From Candidatus Peregrinibacteria bacterium (GTDB taxonomy: Bacteria; Patescibacteriota; Gracilibacteria; UM-FILTER-43-11), in the NCBI GenBank assembly GCA_016699515.1, contig CP064978.1:1178001-1242000 (forward strand): a stretch of 64,000 nucleotides of DNA. The letters are read 5' to 3'. The notes beneath the pieces were generated by a model, which saw only the letters and a list, made by a program, of their open reading frames with translations, made no database searches and was not told where the DNA came from. Shown in pieces: positions 54,293 through 64,000 of the stretch; position 1 is the stretch's first letter; each line of letters starts with the position of its first letter. The translations under genes were made by a program, and so were the position numbers.

Positions 54293-55092
54293 CTACGTCA
54301 TGAGCGCATTTTCAAACTCCCGCATTTTTTCCTCAATCTGGGCGACTTTTTGCTTAGCATCTTCATTATAAGGCTCAAGGATGAGAATTTTTTTAACAGC
54401 CAGCAGTGCATTTTCGTAATCATCGTCCTTTATGCAGGCATCGGCCAAGGCAAATAAGTAGTCCACGCTGCGAGGCTTTAGTTCAGCGGCTCGCCGAAAA
54501 CACTCCGCCGCCAAAGAGGGGTGCATGAGCATGTTGTAAAGTTTGCCGAGCGCAGCGAGTGTTTGGTCGTTTTTGTCGTCCATTTCAGCCGCGCGCACAT
54601 AGCAAGACACCGCTTGAGGGTAGGACTTTTTTTTGAAATGCAACCGAGCGAGGTAAATGTGAATTTCCGGGTTTTTTATTCGTTGCTCGGCCAAACGCAC
54701 CAATATTTGCTCGGCGCGTCGGCTGTCGTTGCTTTCAAAATAAGTGACCGCTAATTTAAAATTACAGTCCGGGTCCTCGGGATTACATGAAAGCGCTTGA
54801 ATAAAAAGCGTTTTGGCTTCGTCGTATTTTTTTTGGGCTAACGCGTATTCCGCCTTGCGCATGTACGCAAGAAATTCTTGTTGATTGGGCTTCTTTTTGT
54901 TTTGCCCTTGGGTGTAGGTTGCCTTAAAACGCTCGGGGGTTTCTTTGGCGCGCTCTTCGCGCATTTCGTCCACCTTTTTGCAATTCGCTCTTTAAAGCTG
55001 ATTTTTTGTTCGTTCGTATAAAGATGTTTCCTGCGGACTCCGATCACGATCACGGCGCCGGATGCGATGAGGAATAGATAAAGCTCAATCAT
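54293..55092 (-). CDS. Membrane-anchored TPR protein (one frameshift)
   Basis: About 266 residues when one T is restored in TTTTT at 54975-54979 (plus strand). An N-terminal helix (IELYLFLIASGAVIVIGVRR) anchors a charged linker. Five or so tetratricopeptide repeats follow (AEYALAQKKYDEAKTLFIQA, ADACIKDDDYENALLAVKKI). TPRs mediate protein contacts; the partner is unknown. Without the repair the membrane helix would be a separate small frame. Confidence 0.75.
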
Positions 55093-55144
55093 AAGAAAAC
55101 AACGGATCGGTAAAACAGATAGTTTTAACGGATTTTTTGTTTTT

Positions 55145-56005
55145 TTATTTTTCGGTGGCGATCGCCAGTTCTACTAGCGCTAGGCGCTTATTGACGTTGC
55201 TTTTTAAATAGTAACGGGTTTTTTCTAAAACATCAAACAGTTTCGCCAGTTCTGTGGTTGACCAGCGAGTGGAAGCATTTTGGCGCCACCTTTGACGCAG
55301 GCTGCCATAAAAGGCGTCTATCCACTGGGCAAGGCGTTGGGGATTGGTTTCGAGTGCTTCAACTTCGTTGATTTTGTGCGCCAAGTCGTTTTGCTCCAAC
55401 CAACGTTCCACTTGATCGATGGTCGCACGATATTCCGCCCATTCGTCGGGATTTTTTAGCCAAGTGATGATGGTGCCAATGCGGCCCAGTGCATACGTTT
55501 TCATTAGCTTTTTTTCGAGCTCGTTCACAGATTGATCGCTTAAAAATTCGTCGATTTCCGTGGGGGTTGGGCAGGTCATTTCAATGCGCTGGCAACGAGA
55601 ATGGATTGTAGGAAGCACCTGATTTGGCTGATGACTGGTCAATAAAAACAAGGTGTTTCCTTGCGGTTCTTCCAATGTTTTCAGCAACGCGTTCTGCGCT
55701 TCGATTGGCATACGCTCGATCGCTTCGATCCGCACCATGCGAATCGTCCCCGCGTGGCTTAGGCTTAGCTTTTGATTGAGCTGACGCACCTCGGCAATTT
55801 TGAGGCTTTCGTCGCTTTCGGGCCAGTGGATGGCATCGTATTGCAGCCCTCCCCATGCTTTTGCCCATTCTGCTGCAAACGTACTTTTGCCGATATGCGC
55901 AGGACCCACCAACAAAAATGCATGACCCGTTCGGGCGGTTTTACCCGGAGCAATGTATTTTTTATACAGGGAGTGGTGGCCGACAAAAGCAAAGGAATCG
56001 TTCAC
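55145..56005 (-). CDS. holB: DNA polymerase III delta' subunit
   Basis: Clamp-loader subunit, AAA+ fold, 286 residues. FLLVGPAHIGKSTFAAEWAK (Walker A-like), the sensor region RIEAIERMPIEAQNALLKTL then EEPQGNTLFLLTSHQPNQVL, and TIHSRCQRIEM (the SRC motif of clamp loaders) are diagnostic. The zinc module of DnaX/HolB is absent, which helps separate it from DnaX. Confidence 0.85.
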   Translation of the reverse strand: MNDSFAFVGHHSLYKKYIAPGKTARTGHAFLLVGPAHIGKSTFAAEWAKAWGGLQYDAIHWPESDESLKIAEVRQLNQKLSLSHAGTIRMVRIEAIERMPIEAQNALLKTLEEPQGNTLFLLTSHQPNQVLPTIHSRCQRIEMTCPTPTEIDEFLSDQSVNELEKKLMKTYALGRIGTIITWLKNPDEWAEYRATIDQVERWLEQNDLAHKINEVEALETNPQRLAQWIDAFYGSLRQRWRQNASTRWSTTELAKLFDVLEKTRYYLKSNVNKRLALVELAIATEK

Positions 56006-56100
56006 AAAAAAGGCTTATTTGGTGGGCGCATTATAGCGATAAATTTTTACTAGGCAAAGCGCGTAAGCGGGTATAGAATCGTTTTGTGAGCTAAAGCCCT

Positions 56101-56391
56101 ATGATCACCAAAACAAAAACTATCTTTGAATGTTTTCCCTTGTTTCCGGGTCATGCCCTAAGGCATGCGCTGGATCAAAAGGCTGGTGTTGTAGAAAGCG
56201 ACACAGCCACTTTAGAGTTTTGCGCTCAGAAGGATCGTGATTGCTACGAAGTGATTTTTCGATCGCATCGTGGAACGCTTTATACCTTGCTTTGCAATTC
56301 AAAGGGCGACATTGTGACGGAATCTTCCATCGCATTCGATCGGGCCAATGATTCCACGGGTGATTTGGGTGTGGGTGCGGCAGCCGCCTAA
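56101..56391 (+). CDS. Small hypothetical protein
   Basis: 96 residues, no family recognised. Compact alpha/beta pattern (FECFPLFPGHALRHALDQKA, then FCAQKDRDCYEVIFRSHRG, LYTLLCNSKGDIV) without signal or membrane segment. TAGAAT at 56074-56079 may be its -10. It precedes tRNA-Leu. Confidence 0.5.
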   Translation: MITKTKTIFECFPLFPGHALRHALDQKAGVVESDTATLEFCAQKDRDCYEVIFRSHRGTLYTLLCNSKGDIVTESSIAFDRANDSTGDLGVGAAAA

Positions 56392-56479
56392 TTGCATTTG
56401 AAACGACCGAATGAATGGGATGTTTTTTGGTTTTTCCCTTGTTTTTCGGAATGTTTTTTCTTAAAATGAAGCGCGTTTT

Positions 56480-56564
56480 GCCGCGATGGTGGAATTGGTA
56501 GACACGCAAGACTTAAAATCTTGTTCCTTCGGGAGTGTGGGTTCGATTCCCACTCGCGGCACCA
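56480..56564 (+). tRNA. tRNA-Leu (TAA)
   Basis: Class II tRNA with acceptor GCCGCGA/TCGCGGC, long variable arm (TGTTCCTTCGGGAGT), anticodon stem CAAGA/TCTTG with TAA at 56514-56516, T-arm GTGGGTTCGATTCCCAC, and encoded CCA. Confidence 0.95.
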
Positions 56565-56616
56565 CTTCAGTTTTTGCTCCCTTTTGATTGTTTTTTGCTT
56601 CCGAACCTTCCTCACT

Positions 56617-57084
56617 ATGAATCCACTTTTAAAAACACCGGTGCGTGAACTGATGACCCACCCCGCCGTGAGCGTTGGTGATGATTCCACCATAAAAGAA
56701 GTCTTTGCAGTTTTAAAAAAACATGATATTGTGGGCGTCCCCGTGGTGAATGCGCACCAAAAAGTGGTGGGAATTGTTACCGAAAGTGACCTGATTAAGC
56801 ACTTTACCACTCTTGGCACTCCGCGGGCGATTGATGTTTTGGGTAGTTTGGTTTACTTGGAAAGTTTAACTGAATTCAATCAACACCTAAAAGAACATTG
56901 CAGTGAATGGGTTCGTGATTTAATGACCCCCCAAGTGGTGGTGGTCCAAGCGAACGCCCCCCTGCAAACAGCGATTGATCTTATGGAAGCCAACGGAGTG
57001 AACCGCCTGCCCGTGGTGGACGAACAACATCGTTTGGTGGGCATGCTCACTCGCAGCAATTTACTTAAACACTTAACCCTTTAA
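56617..57084 (+). CDS. CBS-domain pair protein
   Basis: 155 residues, two CBS motifs (Bateman module) that usually bind adenosine nucleotides. First: LMTHPAVSVGDDSTIKEVFA then HDIVGVPVVNAHQKVVGIVT. Second: LMTPQVVVVQANAPLQTAID then NGVNRLPVVDEQHRLVGMLT. The start ATG 56617 lies after tRNA-Leu; longer frames that run through the tRNA are not real. Twelve bases separate it from rplY. Confidence 0.85.
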   Translation: MNPLLKTPVRELMTHPAVSVGDDSTIKEVFAVLKKHDIVGVPVVNAHQKVVGIVTESDLIKHFTTLGTPRAIDVLGSLVYLESLTEFNQHLKEHCSEWVRDLMTPQVVVVQANAPLQTAIDLMEANGVNRLPVVDEQHRLVGMLTRSNLLKHLTL

Positions 57085-57096
57085 TCACCTATTGTT

Positions 57097-57720
57097 ATGA
57101 ATGCAATCACTATCGACGTTACCGAAGGTCAATTTACTACCGCTAAAGATGCTCGTCGTGCTGGACGTGTGCCAATGGCCTATTACGGTAAAGGTGTTGA
57201 AAACCGTAGTTTTTCGGTTGATTACCAAACCTTCCGCCGCGCCTTTGACCAAGGAGGTCGCAGCACTATTATGCACTTAAAGAATGAAAAAGGTGATGAA
57301 TTTGCCGCATTGGTTCACGAAGTACAACGCGATCCTATTTCTGACGACATGATCCATGTGGATATGTTGGCGGTTAACATGAGCAAACCGATCCACACCC
57401 ATATTCCATTGATGTTGGTTGGCACTGCTCCCGCCGTCAACGATTTGAGCGGTGTGTTGATTCAAAGTAAAGATTCCGTTCAGGTAGAATGTTTGCCTAA
57501 ACACTTGGTGCACGAAATTGAAGTCGATATTAGCGGTTTGGTTGATTTCCACACCTCTTTAACCGTTGGTGATATTAAGGTTCCAACCGGCATTACCATT
57601 TTGGACGCGACTGATATTAATATCGTTACCGTTTCTGCTCCACGCGCGGTGATTGAAGAAGAAGCTGCTCCGGTAGCTGCCGAGGAAAAGAAAGAGGAGG
57701 GTAATGCAAAGAGTGAGTAA
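57097..57720 (+). CDS. rplY: 50S ribosomal protein L25 (CTC family)
   Basis: 5S rRNA-binding protein of the long general-stress (CTC) form, 207 residues. RRAGRVPMAYYGKGVENRSF, FAALVHEVQRDPISDDMIHVD then MLAVNMSKPIHTHIPLMLVG, and VECLPKHLVHEIEVDISGL match both the N-terminal 5S-binding domain and the C-terminal TL5 domain. An acidic Lys/Glu tail ends the chain. Confidence 0.93.
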   Translation: MNAITIDVTEGQFTTAKDARRAGRVPMAYYGKGVENRSFSVDYQTFRRAFDQGGRSTIMHLKNEKGDEFAALVHEVQRDPISDDMIHVDMLAVNMSKPIHTHIPLMLVGTAPAVNDLSGVLIQSKDSVQVECLPKHLVHEIEVDISGLVDFHTSLTVGDIKVPTGITILDATDINIVTVSAPRAVIEEEAAPVAAEEKKEEGNAKSE

Positions 57721-57728
57721 TTAATTTC

Positions 57729-58772
57729 ATGCAGTTACACGAATTTGACTACCACCTTCCTAAAGAGCTGATTGCCCAAACTCCTCTCAAGGAACGAGAT
57801 CAGTCAAAATTCCTTGTTTTGAATCGAACGACCGGTGAGCTAACGCATCGCCGGTTTTTTGAATTGCCCGATCTATTGGACGCAAACACGGTATTGGTTT
57901 TAAACGAATCGCGTGTGATCCCGGCGCGACTGACCTTTGAACTGGGGAACGGAATGGCTGAAATTTTGTTGATTCGAGCTCTTTCTCATTCGCGATGGGA
58001 GTGTATGGTGAAGCCCGGGGCAAAATTCCAAGTGGGGGATACGATTGATTTGGACGAGGACCTTACGGTGGACATTGTCGACATTCTGTCGAATGGACTG
58101 CGCGTGATTGAATTTCATTGTGACGATTTTGACGCTTATTTAAAGCAAAAAGGGCAAATGCCGACCCCGCCTTATATTAAGGAAACGTTGAAAGACAAGG
58201 AACGTTATCAAACCATTTACAGCCACACCGAAGGGTCGGTGGCGGCCCCCACCGCCGGGCTGCATTTTACCGATCGGGTGTTCGAGGCGCTCAAACAAAA
58301 GGGCGTGCAAATCGAAAAAGTGACCCTGCACGTGGGTTTGGGAACCTTTCAATCGGTTAAAACCGAACGTATTGAGGATCACCCCATGCACAGCGAATGG
58401 TTTGAATTAAAGCCCGAGGTGGCCGAACGCCTGAATGCCGCTAAAAAAGCGGATAAGCGAATTGTTGCGGTGGGAACAACCAGCGTGCGGGTTTTGGAAA
58501 GTTGTTCAACGGACGACGGCTTTTTGCAGGCACAAGCCGACGACACCAATCTTTACATTTACCCCGGTTACCATTGGAAATTTGTGGATGGAATGATCAC
58601 CAATTTTCACGTTCCCAAAAGTTCGCTGATGATGTTGGTAAGCTCGCTGGCCACACCCAAAGATGCCACTGACAAAATGGCGGGGCGCGATTTGATTCTA
58701 AAAGCTTATGAAGAAGCCAAAAAACAGGGGTATCGGTTTTTTAGTTTCGGTGATGCGATGATGATTGTTTAG
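57729..58772 (+). CDS. queA: S-adenosylmethionine:tRNA ribosyltransferase-isomerase
   Basis: Makes epoxyqueuosine in tRNA wobble position 34. 347 residues. MQLHEFDYHLPKELIAQTPL, LVLNESRVIPARL, GSVAAPTAGLHFTDRVFEAL, LHVGLGTFQSVK, HSEWFELKPEVAERLNAAKK and TNFHVPKSSLMMLVSSLA are all diagnostic. It follows rplY closely and is likely co-transcribed. Confidence 0.95.
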   Translation: MQLHEFDYHLPKELIAQTPLKERDQSKFLVLNRTTGELTHRRFFELPDLLDANTVLVLNESRVIPARLTFELGNGMAEILLIRALSHSRWECMVKPGAKFQVGDTIDLDEDLTVDIVDILSNGLRVIEFHCDDFDAYLKQKGQMPTPPYIKETLKDKERYQTIYSHTEGSVAAPTAGLHFTDRVFEALKQKGVQIEKVTLHVGLGTFQSVKTERIEDHPMHSEWFELKPEVAERLNAAKKADKRIVAVGTTSVRVLESCSTDDGFLQAQADDTNLYIYPGYHWKFVDGMITNFHVPKSSLMMLVSSLATPKDATDKMAGRDLILKAYEEAKKQGYRFFSFGDAMMIV

Positions 58773-58796
58773 GCCTTGGTTTTTGGGTGGGTTTTT

Positions 58797-58805
58797 TGCT
58801 ACAAT
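58797..58805 (+). promoter_or_regulatory. Extended -10 box TGCTACAAT
   Basis: After a T-rich tract following queA; 67 bases before the giant surface-protein gene. Confidence 0.5.
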
Positions 58806-58872
58806 CCTATTGGCTGATTGCCTCTAAAAATAAACAAAAAAACACACTCCAATCGAACGACTCAAACGTTTC

Positions 58873-61800
58873 ATGATCGGGCTTCTGATTTTGACACTGA
58901 TCACCAGCCAGTGGGCAGGGGTTCCATTGCCGTTTTTTGCGGTTGATACTGCGCATGCACAAGCCTTGAATTCAATTCCTGCCGCCAATCAACTCGGGAT
59001 CATTGCGGTGCTGGTGGAAGATTCCTTGCTGAGCGATGGAACTGAATATTCCACGTCAATGGGACGAGCCACCCTGAAAGAGCATATTTTTGCCTACGCA
59101 CAAAATGCCCAAAATCGCATTGCGAACAGTCGGGCCGTGGTTTTAAGCGTTTCACCCAACGAATCTACTCAAAAAATAGCCTCCGTTTTAGAAAAAATGT
59201 ATTACGAAGGCATCGATCTTAATTTGCTCAATGAACGCCGTTTAGACCCGGATACTCCCAATCAATTGGTGGGGGTGGTTTTGGTGGGGCGTTTGCCGGT
59301 TCCGGTTGTTACGGATTCTGAAGGAAATACGTTTCCCAGTGTTTATCCCTATACCGATTTTTATCGCAAACGATATCTGTACGATCATGTTTCGGAGCGT
59401 TTTTTGGAAAATACCGCAGCGATTGATCCTGTTCCAGAAATTTGGCAGGGTGTGATTCGCTCTCCTAGTGCGGATGATGCCGCACGGCGACAGGAACTGG
59501 CCGCATATTTTGATAAAAACAATCAATATTCACAGGGCTTGAACGGCTACGATCAATTTGATCAGCGCATTTTGCATTTGGACCTCCCTGCGATGGAGGC
59601 GCAGATGAATCCGGTGGAATATCGACATTACTTGCGCGCGAGTCGCTGGCTGGAAGAGATTATGTTTCAGCGTTTTAATAAATACCTGTTGCGTGACATC
59701 ATTCAGGAAATAGCGGCCGAAAACGAACCCGATAAACTCCCGGCTGAACGAACCCCTTTGATGGACGATGCCACCTTGGCTGGTTTAAGTGATACCACCG
59801 CGGAGTTTAGCATCCGTAAATACGTGCGTACCTTTGCCGGCACCTTGCAAACTTATTTGGGCCGGCTGAACGAGGTTGTGGTAAACAGCGGACGTTGGGA
59901 TGCCTCTGAATTGGATAGTGTGGCTTCTTTGATTACGGTGCGTGATGAATTTGTAAAAACTTATTTGCTGGGAAAGACCGTTGAACTGGAAAAGCGCGTT
60001 CAAGCTGCACTTGAACCGGTGGCTGATCCGTTGGAAGTGCCCGAGCGTGTTCAGGTTCGCGTGCGCCAGTGCCAAGACAGCACCTGCCAACAGGTGGACG
60101 AAGAACGGGTGTTCGAGTTGAATAGTTATGTGGCCGGAAAACGGGTAAGCCAAATGAGTTCCGCTCAGGAATGTGCCTTTGTGGTGGGGCAGGAGCGACC
60201 CGATGGAGTTTCCGTTCAAACGAATAATTCTGGTTGGGCTCGCTTGAATGCGGTGTACAACCCCACTCGATTGGTGGAACTTGATTCACAACATCCGGTT
60301 TTGAGCGAGCACCCAGATTACGTGCGTGCGGGAGGATGTGTTGGAAACAACGCTGTGACCGTGCAAACCAGTCAGCTCAATTTGGGGCCACATTTATGTG
60401 ATCCCAGTGCCGCGTACACGTCGGTGGTGGACCCGGCCGGCGCAAAAGAAGTGCGACCTCGGCCGAACTCATCGGGGCTTCCCGCTCCTGTTGACGCTTT
60501 GGGCGTTTACGCTGCCAGCTGTCGTTTGGATGACTTGAGTTTTTTGCCGAATCCCGAGCAGCTTCTGCGCGATGACGAGGGTGTTTACAACGAAGTGGCT
60601 TACAGTCGTGGGCTCACGATTCCTGGCTCTCCCATCAACCCATTCGGAAGTCGTATACGCTTTCGTGAAGTCATTCATTCCCTTTATCGCAGCATGCGTG
60701 GGCAAGGGGAGATCGCCGTGGATGCCGATCGACCTTTTGGCGAGCCCACGCTGGCTTATGATCAACTTAATTTTATTATCCGCAGTTTACTGCAATCTCC
60801 CACGGGCGCTGCACGGTCTTATGTGGATCGGGGTGATGTAATTGAACTGAGCGTTGTGCCGGTGAATCGTGCCCTGAGGAGTGTGGTGGAACATGTGGAA
60901 CCTACCGATGAAACCCTAAAAGCGGTTAAGGCGAGCTTGGCCACTTCTACCCTGCCTGCGGATGGTATTCGGTTTATTGAATTCAATCGCGCAGGGCAAA
61001 CCCAGCGTTTTCGTCACGTTAACTTGTTCCGGCTAGAAGGGGAATCCGCCAGTGACATGAGCACTCAAGCGCAAGCGATGATTACCGAAAAAGACCAGGA
61101 GCTTAATCAGCTTTTAGGAAACAATCGTGATGTGATCAGTCAATTTTTCTTAGAAAATCCCGGGCTGATTGATGCCATGGTGTGGCGACAGATGGTGTGG
61201 ATCAGAAGGTAAACATGGTTTTAGCCCAATACCTGGATCGTACTCAACTTTTAACCACGCCCAGCGAAGCCCCTGCTGTTTTGCCTCCGGTTGCAAAACC
61301 CGTGGGTTATGAAGTGCTGCATGTGGTGGCAACCGGGGATGCGACCGGATTTGAGTTTGGGTTGAATGCGAGCCAAATGGGCACGGAACCGCTGAGTGAC
61401 CCAGCCGTAGATGCCATTCGGAGCGAGCAAAATGCCGCCTTGAGTGCCACTCCCCCTTCTCAAACGCAGTCCGAATCGGATTCCCTTTTTCGTTGCGGAC
61501 CCAGTGATGGAGTGGAAATTTGGGAATGGTTTGATGCGGTTCAATGTTGGATTACCGAAGAAATCGGTCAATTAGACCAAATCGTTCGTTTGAGCAACCA
61601 ACCCAACCCACCCCCCGATTCCAATGCTGATGTGCTTTATTCCACGTTTGATCTTCTGGAAGATCCATTGGGCGAAGTGGCGACCGGCCTTTTGCCCGAT
61701 TCGGTCACTGTGGAGTTGGAGCGCGGCACTTTAATGCGTAACGAGTCGGTCGAGGTAACCGCTCATGTTTTTAATGCCGATGGACGGTTGGTAACAGGGT

Positions 61801-64000
61801 TTTTACCGGATTCGCTGGAATGGACCTCAAGCGCCCCTGTGGTGAGCTTTAACCCCCCTGTTTTACCTATTTTTACCGGGGAGGGGCGCGTACAAATGAA
61901 CGCCGGTACCACCGCGGGCACGGCCCAGGTTACCGTTCAAATGGGAGCATTACGCTCGAACCCACTTTCTGTGCGAATTGTGAATGAAATTCGCATACGA
62001 TTGAGCGCCGTGCGCAATCCTGATGATCGGTCGAGCTATCGCGTGGACGTATTTTTGGTGGATGATCAAAATCAGCCGATCACCAATGTGAATACTTCGG
62101 TTAAACTGCGCACCGCCCATCCGGGAGAAGGGCGATTTGTGAACGACCTCGTTTCGATTGTGGATGGACGCGGCTCGACTACTTTTTTTGCTAAACCTTC
62201 GGTGCCCAGCCTAGATTTGGTGGCGAGCCATCCGGTTTATTTTGGCAGTACGTTCACTTTGGTTCAACCTGCCGAATCTGCCACCCGCTTACGACTGGAT
62301 GCTCCTGCAAAGGCGCTATTGGGTGAACGTATCGCCATTCCCGTTTACGCCGAGGACGATCAAGGACAATTGGACCGTACGTTTAATGACACCGTGTCTG
62401 CTTTTATTGGGTCTTCGACCGCTTCGTATGGTTCGTTGCCTCGTTCGACCATTGCTCTTTTGAACGGACAAGGCCAGTTGGTGGTGCAAGCCGGTCGGCA
62501 AACCGGACCACTGCAGGTGGGGGTGGACCATGTTGATTTAACCGGCGACCTAGCCTCGATTGCTCTAACAAGCCGCGTCGACCAAGCCGATTGGAGCTCG
62601 CGCTTTCCGCAGGATTTAGTCGGTTCGTTTGTTGGATTCCCTGCCGGCCAATTCTGGGAAACCAATTACTTTGGTGGCCGGCACTTGATGCAAGGAAAAA
62701 CCCAAGCGGTGATCGGTTCGATGCAGTCTTCGCAGAATGATCCGTTGGTTACTTTGTCGCCCCAAGGGCAGATCAGTCTTTTAAAACCGGGTTACGAGTT
62801 TGTGGTGGAAAACCAAGGAGCATCCCTGGCGCTTTCTTTGATGGACTCGTCTGATTTTTCGGCGCTTTTTCAAATGGAGGTCCCGATTGTGGCCCGCGGC
62901 ATTCACGCATACACAGCCGACGATTCTTTTGAACCGGGCCATCTTTATCTTGATCCTTCCAATGCCGAAGCGATGGTGGAACGATCCGGTGGGTTTGAGC
63001 TGGTGGACGGGGGCGCCGTAGTGGCTCGTTTTACTAAAACTTCGTGGGAATGGTTGGATTCGAATGTTTCACTTTCGCTCAAGTCGAATGAGTCCTTTGC
63101 GGGCTTAACGCTTACTTTGAGTCGATTTGGTAAACCTTTGGCCGATCTGTATTGGCTGCCGCAAGTCACCTCTATTTTACCCGAGCAAATTCAATGGTTA
63201 CGCCCCCTTCCTACGGAACGGTTGTTTTGCGGGCAACAGCACCACCCAAGCTATCGGACTCACTGTTTTGACCGGCGAAACGACGGAACTTTCGGTCCCT
63301 GCGGATTATGGGTTTACGGGTGATTCGACCTATTTACTTCGGTTTGCGGGGGGCAGCCCGGTGGGAGCCGCGGTGCAATACGATGCCGGACCCCATACGG
63401 TGGTATTGGGCGATCCGACCATTCGATTGACCAATCGTCCCAATCAAGGGATTTCGTATGATTCTACGGTTGGCCAACAGTTCTTTAGTGATCCTAAAGG
63501 AGCGGGGATTAAAAGCTTAACTCATTTTGATTTTAATCGTGACGGACGTGAGGATGTGGCGGCTTTGACGAATGACGGACGTGTGCGTCTATTTTTGGCT
63601 GAAGCGAGCGGAGGAACGTATCGAGATCGCGGTGATCTTGCTTATTTAGCCGATCCGCCCATCAGCATGGTCGCTATGGATTTTTCGCACGATGGTTATG
63701 ATGATTTGATCGTGGGCACCGAAGGCGGTCGGTTGGTTATTTTGAATAATGACGCCGAAGTGATCACCCGCTTTGATCATCCGCTGAATGTTGGAAAACA
63801 ACTGTATCAGCTCCTGTCGGAAGATATGGACCGGGATGGATTTAATGATTTGATCACGGTGGATAGCCTGGGAGATGTGCGTATTTTTTACAATCAATCC
63901 GAACCCGGGCGTCTTTTTGGGCCGCAGGAGCAGATTCCGGTCGATGGGCAATTGATCGGAGAATATGGCCTTCATTTACGTGTGGGTGAAAACATGGGCA
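58873..64000 (+). CDS. Giant exported Ig-like/FG-GAP surface protein (three frameshifts; 3' end outside window)
   Basis: More than 1700 residues visible. A signal-like helix (IGLLILTLITSQWAGVPLPF) ends at AHAQA; positive residues (ERLKRF) lie in frame just upstream of the ATG, so the true start may be earlier. The first 700 residues include LVGVVLVGRLPVPVV and PSVYPYTDFYRKRY, a pattern faintly like C25-type peptidases, plus Cys-containing segments. Ig-like domains follow (RNESVEVTAHVFNADGRLVT and similar). From 63500 come three FG-GAP/VCBS calcium motifs: DFNRDGREDVAAL, DFSHDGYDDLIVG, DMDRDGFNDLITV. Frames break near 61180, 63192 and 63231, each fixed by one base. Probably a cell-surface adhesin or enzyme. 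Confidence 0.7.

Overview
The window looks like chromosome of a small-genome bacterium of the Patescibacteria (Candidate Phyla Radiation) type, possibly near Peregrinibacteria. This is inference from gene style: PKD-7TM and ATP-grasp proteins, a VirD4-like ATPase, S-layer homology and giant FG-GAP surface proteins, GIY-YIG and four-helix-bundle (S23) genes, very few Shine-Dalgarno sites and hairpin-rich intergenic DNA. TGA is used as a stop (for example at the end of the HupE gene), so the recoded Gracilibacteria code does not apply. Signal peptides, lipoproteins and envelope proteins are frequent.

Layout. 0-4.4 kb: triosephosphate isomerase of archaeal type (partial), a membrane-anchored HTH protein, carA and recJ. 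4.5-12.7 kb: VirD4-like ATPase, then a probable peptide-modification cluster (PKD-7TM protein, ATP-grasp/DUF1704 fusion, N-formylglutamate amidohydrolase) interrupted by a four-helix-bundle gene inside perfect inverted repeats. 12.6-17.4 kb: a patatin and haem-oxygenase-like enzyme pair divergent from a TrmB-type regulator, then a branched-chain-type aminotransferase behind an ilv-like attenuator and followed by a leu-like attenuator. 17.4-23.9 kb: alkD and a CsoR-controlled copper operon (csoR, small exported protein, DUF1573 lipoprotein, copA, multicopper oxidase) plus a tiny Cys-rich metallothionein-like gene. 24-28.5 kb: pheS, rpiB, pyrF, yaaA and a P-loop kinase. 28.6-31.8 kb: tRNA-Asp, GIY-YIG, HupE, a Gmad2 lipoprotein and a toxin-antitoxin pair with a GNAT gene. 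31.7-37.7 kb: the dinB-lexA SOS unit, murA, a PrsW-like protease and an SLH protein. 37.8-46.9 kb: rpoB-ssb-rpoC-rpsL-rpsG. 47-58.8 kb: an exported DsbA-like protein, dprA, a possible nuclease, a PurM-like protein, ftsE, tRNA-Arg, rpe, a TPR protein, holB, tRNA-Leu, a CBS protein, rplY and queA. 58.9 kb to the end: a giant exported Ig-like/FG-GAP protein that runs off the window.

Sequence quality matters. About 22 one- or two-base shifts break at least 14 genes, including rpoB, murA, copA, recJ and dprA. Nearly all are bases missing from short homopolymer runs, so I read them as sequencing error of a long-read type and annotate each gene as one interrupted CDS. rpoC also lacks about 80 residues including the universal NADFDGD catalytic motif, most likely an assembly deletion.

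Gene expression signals are consistent: a T-rich tract followed by the extended -10 box TGNTANAAT, often only 6-40 bases before the start codon, with little or no Shine-Dalgarno sequence. Classical TTGACA/TATAAT promoters appear at rpoB, the toxin-antitoxin genes, the HTH gene and the ilv-like leader. Many intergenic gaps hold palindromic elements built of degenerate short words; several share an AGCGRAGCG core or a 16-base word.
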